A stretch of DNA of 6,263 bases from contig DCJD01000013.1 in NCBI GenBank assembly GCA_002317215.1, forward strand, positions 1 through 6,263, in the 5' to 3' direction. The position numbers and the translations under genes were made by a program. Under the pieces are notes generated by a model. The model saw only the letters and a list, made by a program, of their open reading frames with translations. It was not told the origin of the DNA and made no database searches. Source of the stretch: Caryophanales bacterium UBA1709. Its GTDB lineage: Bacteria > Bacillota_I > Bacilli_A > RFN20 > UBA1709. This document shows, piece by piece, positions 1-4,946 of this stretch. Positions within the stretch are counted from its first letter, which is position 1; the number at the start of each line of letters is the position of its first letter.

Positions 1-690
1 GATACTACTCCAACATTTGTTTCATTTAATACCATGAATTATGCCTATACTACTGATTCTACTATTACATCAATTATTAATAGTTATGCTACTGATACTT
101 CTACTTTAGGTGCTACTAAACTTATTAATAGTGTATCTGGTACATTTGGTAATAAAGCTCAACTTCCTAACCTAATGAATGAAGCATTATATAAAGAAGC
201 GGTTAATGAAGGATATACTGTTGATTATGCATATTGTAATGATGCTAGATATAGCATTAATGCTACTAGCTGGGATTATTCTAAGTTATATCAATCATTC
301 CCATTTGATAACACTGTTTATATTGTTAAAGTTAAAGGAACTCAAGCATATAAAGAATTATCATCATATAACTATATTTATAGAGGAGATACTAGTAAAG
401 CAAAAGCAGCATGGAACAATAACACTACTTATACTATTGCAGTACTTGATTATCTAGCCTTCCATACTAATAGTTCTCGTAATTATGACTACTTCCCTAA
501 TGTTGAAGTAGTAGGATATTTGAAAAAGGATAACGAAACATATATCTATAGAGATGTATTAGCAGATTATCTAAAGACTTGTTCTAGTTTAGATGTTGAT
601 GATTATACATCAACTACTTCTAACTATACTAAGTATAGATTTGATAGATCTAATCTAACAACTGCTTATACAACTATTCCTTCTGCTTAA
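1..690 (+). CDS. 5'-nucleotidase-like protein, C-terminal part (5' end outside window)
   Basis: The frame is open from base 1, so this is the 3' part of a longer gene; the ATG at 34 has no ribosome binding site and lies inside the reading frame. The 229 visible residues look like the C-terminal substrate-binding domain of the UshA/5'-nucleotidase family (5_nucleotid_C), whose usual partner is an N-terminal metallophosphatase domain, here off the window. Visible marks are the segment before the core strand (C79-N-D-A-R83, where the family usually has N-G-G-x-R), the strongly conserved P101-F-D-N-T105 followed by a hydrophobic strand and K-G-T, and the Y/V-A-x-x-D-Y-L-A helix near 150-153. Family members hydrolyse nucleotides or cyclic phosphodiesters outside the membrane. 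The G-G-D-G-Y motif is not recognisable (N-Y-D-Y-F stands in its place), so substrate is uncertain. The chain is rich in Ser, Thr, Tyr and Asn, as in surface proteins, and ends without an LPXTG anchor. The TAA stop lies inside the first copy of the duplicated terminator segment. Confidence 0.72.
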   Translation, partial: DTTPTFVSFNTMNYAYTTDSTITSIINSYATDTSTLGATKLINSVSGTFGNKAQLPNLMNEALYKEAVNEGYTVDYAYCNDARYSINATSWDYSKLYQSFPFDNTVYIVKVKGTQAYKELSSYNYIYRGDTSKAKAAWNNNTTYTIAVLDYLAFHTNSSRNYDYFPNVEVVGYLKKDNETYIYRDVLADYLKTCSSLDVDDYTSTTSNYTKYRFDRSNLTTAYTTIPSA

Positions 691-734
691 TAAACATATT
701 AAAAGGAGACTCTAATGTCTCCTTTTATCTATAT
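685..734. repeat. Terminator-bearing direct repeat, copy 1
   Basis: This 50-bp segment matches 2261-2310 with a single difference, C at 712 versus A at 2288, which falls in the hairpin loop. It starts within the last codons of the nucleotidase gene (GCT TAA), holds the whole terminator hairpin, and ends 4 bp before the stop codon of the ATPase gene. Identity drops away at once on both sides. The two copies bracket the ATPase gene and its promoter region. Confidence 0.95.
700..727. terminator. Bidirectional intrinsic terminator between convergent genes
   Basis: An 11-bp perfect stem (TAAAAGGAGAC / GTCTCCTTTTA) closes on a 6-base loop, TCTAAT. The A-run on one side and T-run on the other give a U-tract in either direction, so it can stop transcripts from the nucleotidase gene (plus) and from the ATPase gene (minus), whose stop codons lie 9 and 11 bases away. 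Confidence 0.88.
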
Positions 735-738
735 ATAA

Positions 739-2070
739 TTACAAGAAAATAACCATATAATGAGGGATTGTTTTCTTGGTGTTAACACTACCATTACCTG
801 TTGATACTAATTTATAAGCAACTGATGGATTAAAATCTTTTATATATAAATCTAGTGAAGTTGTTCTATTGTTGCTCGATTTTACTTCGATAGGTAATAC
901 CTCAGTATTTTTCTCAATTAAAAACTCTATTTCTCTATCGTCGTTTGGTTTATAGAAGTAAAGCTTATATCCGTTTTTTATCAAACATTCTGAAATAACA
1001 TTTTCATATATTCCACCTTTTGCATTTCCTTTTATTTTGTTTTGAAGAATGGCGAGTTTAGTTTCAAATCCATACATAGCGCAAAGAAGCCCGGTATCAT
1101 TGATATATAACTTATAATAGTTTTTATCTGCGTTTGCCATTAAAGGTAGATATGGTTCACTAATTTTATAACAACCATTTACTAGCGCTGAATCAAGCAG
1201 CCATTGAACACTATCTCCATATTTTCTGCTTGTTTGCCCCTTTTCAACTGTTGAAAATTGAAATTTCTTAAGTTCTTTTGCAAGTTGAGTAGGTATTGCA
1301 TCATAACAAGCCCTTACTTTAATTTTCTCCGCACGGATAGCGTGCTTAGCGATATCATCTTTATAATCGTTAATAATTCTGTTTTGAATATTATGGACTT
1401 CATTGAAGTCTTTGTTTTTTATAAAGTCATTAACAACTTCTGGCATTCCTCCTACAACCATGAATTCTCTAAATAATTGTTCATAGTGTTCATTGATTGA
1501 TGGCGGAATAGTTTCATTTGTTTCGTAATATTTTTTAAGGATTCCGATTGCTTTTTCATCATATCCATAAGCCCACAAGAATTCTTCAAAGTCCATTGAA
1601 TACATAGTAATAGAATCTTCATACCCAACAGGAATTGAATCTGGTTCTTCTACACCTTTATCATCATCTTGCCAATAGGCTAGTCCAAGTAGAGAGCCTG
1701 AAGCAATTACATCAATGTTGTTATTTTCTGCTAAAAACTTAATAGCTGTTCTTGCTTGCCCACAATTTTGTATCTCATCTAAGAACAACAAGGTTTCTCC
1801 TGGGATTATTTTTATATCATGTATTTGTGATGTTAAACGTTTAATTATCTCATCTGATGACAATTCACCATAAAAAACATTCTTTAGTTCCTTTTGCTGG
1901 ATAAAGTTAATTTCTATAAAAGATTTGTATTCGTTCAAACCAAACTGCCTAATCAAAAACGTTTTGCCCACTTGTCTAGCGCCTTTAATGAATAAACATT
2001 TCTTATAGTTGCCAGATTTTCTTTTTTCCTTAAAATTTAATAGCTTAGAGTACATTTTTCTTTTCAACAT
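739..2070 (-). CDS. AAA+ ATPase with DUF4143 C-terminal domain (AAA_14 family)
   Basis: This 443-residue protein has the length and order typical of the AAA_14 + DUF4143 family (COG1373), soluble ATPases of unresolved function that are often multicopy in gut bacteria and archaea. The Walker A motif is G30-A-R-Q-V-G-K36-T37, Walker B is L94-L-F-L-D98-E99, and the sensor-like S124-G-S126 follows at the usual place. The family motif E-F-M-V-V-G-G-M-P-E lies at 202-211. Residues about 245-305 resemble a winged-helix region. The tail has E380-I-E382-F and P-I-E395-V-K397, matching the acidic residue and E-x-K of a PD-(D/E)XK nuclease-like fold; whether it cuts DNA is not known. I chose the first ATG because AGGAGA (2078-2083) sits 7 bases before it; the Met at residue 6 has no such site. 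All key ATPase motifs are intact. The gene stands alone, convergent with the nucleotidase gene, with its own promoter and a terminator just past its stop. Confidence 0.93.
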   Translation of the reverse strand: MLKRKMYSKLLNFKEKRKSGNYKKCLFIKGARQVGKTFLIRQFGLNEYKSFIEINFIQQKELKNVFYGELSSDEIIKRLTSQIHDIKIIPGETLLFLDEIQNCGQARTAIKFLAENNNIDVIASGSLLGLAYWQDDDKGVEEPDSIPVGYEDSITMYSMDFEEFLWAYGYDEKAIGILKKYYETNETIPPSINEHYEQLFREFMVVGGMPEVVNDFIKNKDFNEVHNIQNRIINDYKDDIAKHAIRAEKIKVRACYDAIPTQLAKELKKFQFSTVEKGQTSRKYGDSVQWLLDSALVNGCYKISEPYLPLMANADKNYYKLYINDTGLLCAMYGFETKLAILQNKIKGNAKGGIYENVISECLIKNGYKLYFYKPNDDREIEFLIEKNTEVLPIEVKSSNNRTTSLDLYIKDFNPSVAYKLVSTGNGSVNTKKTIPHYMVIFL

Positions 2071-2095
2071 AAATTATTCTCCTATATTTATATAA

Positions 2096-2124
2096 ATTAT
2101 AAGCATCTACCTGTATAAATTCAA
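2096..2124 (-). promoter_or_regulatory. Sigma-70-type promoter of the ATPase gene
   Basis: On the minus strand, TTGAAT (2119-2124) and a perfect TATAAT (2096-2101) are separated by 17 bp. The expected start point is near 2089, giving a leader of about 20 bases that contains the AGGAGA ribosome site. The first of the two 24-bp repeats begins only 5 bp upstream of the -35 box, where an activator or repressor would touch RNA polymerase. Confidence 0.75.
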
Positions 2125-2129
2125 TAATT

Positions 2130-2153
2130 ATGCATATTTTCGGTATGAAAAAT
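2130..2153. repeat. 24-bp direct repeat upstream of ATPase gene, copy A
   Basis: Its first 20 bases, ATGCATATTTTCGGTATGAA, recur exactly at 2163, and 23 of 24 bases match 2163-2186. Read on the minus strand the unit contains TTTTC-ATACC-GAAAA, a 5-bp inverted repeat around a 5-base centre; in this copy the symmetry extends outward to ATAT on both sides with one extra T. It adjoins the ATPase -35 box and is likely a protein-binding site. Confidence 0.85.
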
Positions 2154-2162
2154 ATCGAATTA

Positions 2163-2186
2163 ATGCATATTTTCGGTATGAAGAAT
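2163..2186. repeat. 24-bp direct repeat upstream of ATPase gene, copy B
   Basis: This is the second copy, 33 bp centre-to-centre from copy A, which is about three helical turns and puts both on the same DNA face. The single difference is G at 2183 for A at 2150, which shortens the inverted symmetry (TTC-ATACC-GAA remains). Two phased sites suit cooperative binding by one regulator. Confidence 0.85.
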
Positions 2187-2190
2187 CTAA

Positions 2191-2206
2191 TATTTGTGCA
2201 CAAATA
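2191..2206. promoter_or_regulatory. Perfect 16-bp palindrome, possible operator
   Basis: TATTTGTGCACAAATA is fully self-complementary. It lies 4 bp beyond repeat copy B, about 100-115 bp upstream of the predicted ATPase start point. A wider 9-bp inverted repeat (AATCTAATA at 2184-2192, TATTAGATT at 2230-2238) begins within repeat B and overlaps the palindrome's first two bases; its far arm lies beyond the palindrome. A dimeric regulator site or an extruded hairpin are both possible; no regulator is identified. Confidence 0.55.
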
Positions 2207-2250
2207 CAGGCAATGATATAGATTCCAGTTATTAGATTTAGGCGCAACTG

Positions 2251-2273
2251 ATGTTTATTTGCTTAATAAACAT
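2251..2273. repeat. Hairpin across the right cassette junction
   Basis: ATGTTTATT (2251-2259) and AATAAACAT (2265-2273) form a 9-bp stem on a 5-base loop, TGCTT. The left arm lies in the unique cassette DNA and the right arm in terminator repeat copy 2; copy 1 has no matching left arm. It has no U-tract, so it is not a terminator by itself. Confidence 0.6.
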
Positions 2274-2310
2274 ATTAAAAGGAGACTATAATGTCTCCTT
2301 TTATCTATAT
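2261..2310. repeat. Terminator-bearing direct repeat, copy 2
   Basis: This is the partner of 685-734, 49 of 50 bases identical. It ends on the last base of the lipoprotein stop codon. It also retains the GCTTAA that in copy 1 encodes the last nucleotidase codon and stop, although no nucleotidase gene precedes it here; this indicates that copy 2 derives from a nucleotidase-terminal sequence. Confidence 0.95.
2276..2303. terminator. Bidirectional intrinsic terminator after the lipoprotein gene
   Basis: The stem is the same as at 700-727 (TAAAAGGAGAC / GTCTCCTTTTA) with loop TATAAT. On the minus strand it lies 6 bases past the lipoprotein stop and ends in a T-run, so it should end the transporter-lipoprotein transcript. 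It would also block plus-strand read-through. Confidence 0.88.
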
Positions 2311-2909
2311 TAATATTTTCTAGTAGATTTATTAGTCTTATTTAAGACATAATCTGTTGAGGTATCTTTAGATACTTTCTTATATTTAACTGATACAGTT
2401 GATTTCTTATTTAAGTTAATATCTAAGACAGTTAATGGTTGAGATAAAGTATATGATCTATTAAGATTCTTACTAAAGATTGTAAATGATACACCAAACT
2501 TTTCTAATTTACCATGAGGGATATTAACATTAACTTTAGAATTATCTACTGTTGTATTAGTTACTTCAACATATCTAACTTTATCAGTATTTTCTTCATC
2601 ATAAGTATATTCAATATCTACTTCTTCTAAACCAAATGTATTTAGTTTATCTTCATAATAATATTTAGCTTTATTAGATCCATCAATAATAATATATGCT
2701 ACTACTTGATAATCTTTAATAGCATCAACATTTCTACCAGTCTTTTTACCTTCTTCATTAGCAGGAACAATTAAATATTTCTTTAATTGATATGTTCCTT
2801 TTAGTTTATCCATAGTTGTTGGTCTACAGTTATATACCTCACAACTAGTTAATCCAAGACATGCTAACGATAAAACTAATACTTTTAATAATTTATTACT
2901 CTTATTCAT
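2310..2909 (-). CDS. Small orphan lipoprotein
   Basis: I do not recognise a family for this 199-residue protein. The N-terminus is a clear lipoprotein signal: basic N-K-S-N-K, a hydrophobic stretch at 7-20, then the lipobox L20-T-S-C23, so the mature protein would be lipid-anchored at C23 on the outer face of the membrane. The rest is hydrophilic, lysine-rich and strand-forming, beginning with D-K-L-K-G-T-Y-Q-L and followed by alternating Y/I/K strands (about 65-90 and 95-115). That start resembles lipocalin-like small barrels, but this is only a shape impression. The gene lies 44 bp after the transporter gene with no terminator between, so the two are probably co-transcribed and the lipoprotein may work with it. 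Its ribosome site AAGGAGGT (2923-2930) is strong but 13 bases from the ATG, longer than usual; no in-frame ATG, GTG or TTG lies closer. Base use is the most AT-rich of the stretches counted. Confidence 0.85.
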   Translation of the reverse strand: MNKSNKLLKVLVLSLACLGLTSCEVYNCRPTTMDKLKGTYQLKKYLIVPANEEGKKTGRNVDAIKDYQVVAYIIIDGSNKAKYYYEDKLNTFGLEEVDIEYTYDEENTDKVRYVEVTNTTVDNSKVNVNIPHGKLEKFGVSFTIFSKNLNRSYTLSQPLTVLDINLNKKSTVSVKYKKVSKDTSTDYVLNKTNKSTRKY

Positions 2910-2922
2910 ATTAATTCTATAT

Positions 2923-2930
2923 ACCTCCTT
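2923..2930 (-). promoter_or_regulatory. Ribosome binding site with long spacer
   Basis: AAGGAGGT is a near-perfect anti-16S match placed 13 bases upstream of the lipoprotein ATG. An in-frame ATT codon two codons upstream of the ATG would sit at normal spacing, but ATT starts are rare, so I keep the ATG. Confidence 0.7.
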
Positions 2931-2933
2931 ATT

Positions 2934-2949
2934 TAAGTATATATACTTA
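2934..2949. promoter_or_regulatory. 16-bp palindrome in the transporter-lipoprotein gap
   Basis: TAAGTATATATACTTA is perfectly self-complementary and fills the space between the transporter stop and the lipoprotein ribosome site. It has no loop or U-tract and is too AT-rich to be a good terminator. It could be an operator, an RNA-processing site or chance in AT-rich DNA. Confidence 0.4.
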
Positions 2950-2953
2950 TATG

Positions 2954-4444
2954 TTAGTCATCCATACCAAGTGCTTCAAGTCCTTTTACATTATTTCCTT
3001 TATCGTTATGATGAGGAGCTTTAACAAAATAGAACACTACTCCACTTATTATCATTAATACACAACTATAAATTGGTAAGGCGTTCCAATTCATAGTTTT
3101 CTTAAAGATAAAACCAATTAGAATTGGTGTTACTGATTGAGCAAGCATACTAGCAGTATAGTATAAACTAGTAAATCTACCTAGTTTATCACTAGTACAA
3201 TAATCAGTAACTAATGGGAAACTACAGATATGGATTAAGGATGTTGCTACACCAATAATAGGTAATAATATAAAGAATATAAATGGGAATTTTCCCTTAA
3301 AATCAAGGACATTTACCTTAACTTCAGGTATAAAGCAATAACATAAGTACATTAATGCTACAATACATATTCCAGTAAATATTGTCCATTTTCTACCAAT
3401 CTTATCAGCAATTCTTCCAGCGATAATAAAGCCACAAACACTAGCGCCTCCACTAACAACCGTCATAATAGCTCCCCCGCTACTACTGCAATTAAATCTA
3501 AACATTACATAGTTAGTTTGGAAGGTTTCAATAGCATTTAAACTCATAAACCAGAACGCTTCAGCAATTAATATTAAAGCAAGATTACGTCTATTTGTTT
3601 TACTCATCTTCTCATTAGGATTAGTAACACTTTCCGCACTTTCTCCTAACTTATCACTTGCAATAATTTCTTTATCTAATTGTTTATGCAATTCATTTTC
3701 TTTAATCTTAATTAGTAGCATTGCTAAACTAAATAATAAGATAATAGAACATGTTATAAATGGTATTTCTAACATCCATAAACTCTTATTACTATTATCA
3801 ATATATTTAGTTACTGGTATTACAATACCAAATATAGATCCAACAGCACCACCAACATATCCAACAATATTAATAATACCATTAGCTTTACTTCTTAATG
3901 GTTTAGGTGTGAAATCTGGCATTAAAGCAACAGCCGGACTTCTATAACTCATCATAAATACAATAACTACACACATTGTTGCAATCATTCCAGTAATAGC
4001 ACCAACTAAAGTGGCTCCAACATTACTAGTTCCATTATGGAAGAATAGAGGAATAAATGGTAAAGCAATTGCAGTTACAACTGATCCTACTAAGATATAA
4101 GGCATTCTTTTGCCTAGTTTACTCTTAGTTTTATCAGATAAGCTTCCAAATATTGGCATTATAAATAATGCGGCTATATTATCTAAAGCCATTACTATAC
4201 CAACTCTCCATTGAACAGTTAAGAATTCTTCACTTGTTATATATCCATTCTTTAATAACTCAATAGTAGTAGGTTGAGTAGATGGAAAGGCTTGAGTAAA
4301 TTGGGCTAATTTTTCAGGATATTCTTGTCTAACAAATAAAAATGATAGCATTGGTGAACAATATGTTCCATATAGTTGCCAAACAAGTAATATGCCAAAA
4401 AATGCAAGACCAATATACATCGTTCTCTTCTTATTTAGTTTCAT
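2954..4444 (-). CDS. MFS transporter, GPH/SLC45-like sugar symporter type
   Basis: This 496-residue polytopic protein has about 12 membrane helices in two halves joined by a charged cytoplasmic loop (about 247-285). The first half carries the MFS loop motif G100-S-L-S-D104-K-T-K-S-K-L-G111-K-R113 after helix 2, in the form seen in glycoside-pentoside-hexuronide and SLC45/sucrose carriers. It also has S166-Y-R-S-P followed by A-L-M-P-D-F and L183-R-S-K-A-N188, typical of those families. The second half has the matching G343-R-I-A-D347-K-I-G-R-K. Such carriers usually import sugars or glycosides with H+ or Na+; the substrate here cannot be read. The stretch 40-75, between the first two helices, is long and probably extracellular. 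The start is set by AAGGAGAA (4453-4460), 8 bases before the ATG. The lipoprotein gene follows at 44 bp in the same direction. No sugar enzyme is nearby to name a substrate. Confidence 0.86.
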   Translation of the reverse strand: MKLNKKRTMYIGLAFFGILLVWQLYGTYCSPMLSFLFVRQEYPEKLAQFTQAFPSTQPTTIELLKNGYITSEEFLTVQWRVGIVMALDNIAALFIMPIFGSLSDKTKSKLGKRMPYILVGSVVTAIALPFIPLFFHNGTSNVGATLVGAITGMIATMCVVIVFMMSYRSPAVALMPDFTPKPLRSKANGIINIVGYVGGAVGSIFGIVIPVTKYIDNSNKSLWMLEIPFITCSIILLFSLAMLLIKIKENELHKQLDKEIIASDKLGESAESVTNPNEKMSKTNRRNLALILIAEAFWFMSLNAIETFQTNYVMFRFNCSSSGGAIMTVVSGGASVCGFIIAGRIADKIGRKWTIFTGICIVALMYLCYCFIPEVKVNVLDFKGKFPFIFFILLPIIGVATSLIHICSFPLVTDYCTSDKLGRFTSLYYTASMLAQSVTPILIGFIFKKTMNWNALPIYSCVLMIISGVVFYFVKAPHHNDKGNNVKGLEALGMDD

Positions 4445-4470
4445 ATTATAAGTTCTCCTTATTTATTTAA

Positions 4471-4499
4471 ATTATAATAAATAATTAAATAAAAAGCAT
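4471..4499 (-). promoter_or_regulatory. Likely promoter of the transporter-lipoprotein unit
   Basis: A perfect minus-strand TATAAT (4471-4476) lies 26 bp upstream of the transporter ATG. At 17-bp spacing the -35 position reads ATGCTT, a weak match that falls inside the left arm (plus-strand order) of the preceding gene's terminator stem. The -10 is convincing; the -35 is not. Confidence 0.45.
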
Positions 4500-4524
4500 T
4501 AGAATTAAATAAATCTAATGCTTT
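4493..4524 (-). terminator. Intrinsic terminator of the small membrane protein gene
   Basis: AAAGCATTAGA (4493-4503) and TCTAATGCTTT (4514-4524) form an 11-bp perfect stem with a 10-base loop. On the minus strand the stem ends in TTTTTATTTAATT, a good U-tract, and starts 10 bases past the stop of the 4535-4846 gene. It separates that gene from the transporter gene. Confidence 0.85.
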
Positions 4525-4534
4525 ATTAATTATT

Positions 4535-4846
4535 CTATTTTTCTTTCTTTTCTAATAATTTATTCTCTAATATAGAATCAGCTAATAATACTATCATTAC
4601 AAAGAATAAGAAGATATACATAAATGGCATTGCTGTAATAAATACACTATTATAAGCAAGTCCACACAATATAACACCTACTCCTAAACATATATTTGCA
4701 ATATTACCAACTAGTCCTACTTTAATTAAAGATTCTTTAGTATATTCAGTTTCTTTTCTAGTATCATAACTTTTAATTACTATACCTTGTACTCCTAGTC
4801 CTGCGCATATTGCTCCTAGAACAAATAAAATTATATTAAGTACCAT
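4535..4846 (-). CDS. Small three-helix membrane protein, function unknown
   Basis: I do not recognise this 103-residue protein. It shows three hydrophobic segments, about 2-24, 42-62 and 67-90, with a charged loop (K25-S-Y-D-T-R-K-E-T-E, to about 41) and a basic/acidic tail ending K-K-E-K. Glycines are frequent in helices 1 and 2, suggesting close helix packing. By the positive-inside rule the 25-42 loop and the C-terminal tail have mixed charge, so orientation is unclear. TGAGGT around 4853-4858 gives a ribosome site (GAGG 4854-4857) 7 bases before the ATG. It has its own promoter, shared head-to-head with the CvpA-like gene, and its own terminator, so it is a single-gene unit. Intact promoter, ribosome site and terminator make a real gene likely despite its small size. 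Confidence 0.8.
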   Translation of the reverse strand: MVLNIILFVLGAICAGLGVQGIVIKSYDTRKETEYTKESLIKVGLVGNIANICLGVGVILCGLAYNSVFITAMPFMYIFLFFVMIVLLADSILENKLLEKKEK

Positions 4847-4869
4847 AAAATTACCTCATTTCATTTTTT

Positions 4870-4898
4870 ATTATAATAAAAAAGAATGTTATTGTAAA
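4870..4898 (-). promoter_or_regulatory. Promoter of the small membrane protein gene
   Basis: On the minus strand, TTTACA (4893-4898) and TATAAT (4870-4875) are 17 bp apart, one mismatch from consensus over both boxes. The start point would be near 4863, only a few bases before the ribosome site. Its -35 box overlaps the -35 box of the divergent promoter. Confidence 0.75.
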
Positions 4899-4919
4899 TT
4901 TTACATTCTACTTTATAAT
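4892..4919 (+). promoter_or_regulatory. Promoter of the CvpA-like gene
   Basis: On the plus strand, TATAAT (4914-4919) is preceded 16 bp upstream by TTGTAA (4892-4897), a 4/6 match. The start point would fall near 4926, just before the AAGGAGA ribosome site at 4934-4940. Confidence 0.65.
4893..4905. promoter_or_regulatory. 13-bp palindrome over the shared -35 region
   Basis: TGTAAA-T-TTTACA is a perfect 6-bp inverted repeat around one base. It covers the -35 boxes of both divergent promoters. A further inverted pair, AGAATGT (4883-4889) and ACATTCT (4903-4909), overlaps it. A regulator bound here would block both promoters at once. Confidence 0.5.
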
Positions 4920-4946
4920 ATCTATATATAAAAAAGGAGATTTTTT

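Larger units (their letters stand above)
735..2260. mobile_element. Candidate inserted cassette carrying a DUF4143 ATPase
   Basis: The segment between the two terminator copies holds one complete gene, its promoter, a pair of 24-bp repeats and a palindrome, and nothing else. Its flanking 50-bp near-identical repeats suggest a net gain of about 1576 bp at a formerly single terminator between convergent genes. Hand counts of GC are 40/120 within the ATPase gene (1261-1380) against 31/120 in the lipoprotein gene (2401-2520), consistent with a separate origin but not strong on their own. I see no terminal inverted repeats, transposase or recombinase, and 50 bp is too long for a normal target-site duplication, so the mechanism is unknown. 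A segmental duplication of the terminator by other recombination is the main alternative. Confidence 0.35.

Noticed and set aside
179..457. A plus-strand frame of 92 codons within the nucleotidase gene.
   Set aside because: It is an out-of-frame shadow, Ile/Leu/His-rich as expected from AT-rich repeats of the real frame, with no sign of an independent start.
704..741. A ribosome-site-like AGGAG followed 6 bases later by ATG in both terminator copies, giving tiny frames beginning M-S-P-F-I-Y-I.
   Set aside because: The AGGAG and its complement are the terminator stem itself; the frames are only 7-10 codons and end at once, so the resemblance follows from the hairpin sequence.
1258..1476. A plus-strand frame of 72 codons inside the ATPase gene.
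   Set aside because: It is antisense to conserved ATPase sequence, and no ribosome site or protein family supports it.
2130..2186. The two repeats as the start of a CRISPR array.
   Set aside because: Only two units, a 9-bp gap between them, no spacers of normal length and no cas genes; a regulatory or iteron-like pair fits better.
735..2260. A classical insertion sequence.
   Set aside because: No transposase, no terminal inverted repeats, and a 50-bp flanking repeat is far longer than IS target duplications.
2211..2266. A possible remnant of a second nucleotidase gene end before terminator copy 2, because GCTTAA is retained and a CAACT occurs upstream as in copy 1.
   Set aside because: Beyond the shared segment the match breaks into short pieces with length differences, and a TGA at 2249-2251 interrupts the frame; not distinguishable from chance.
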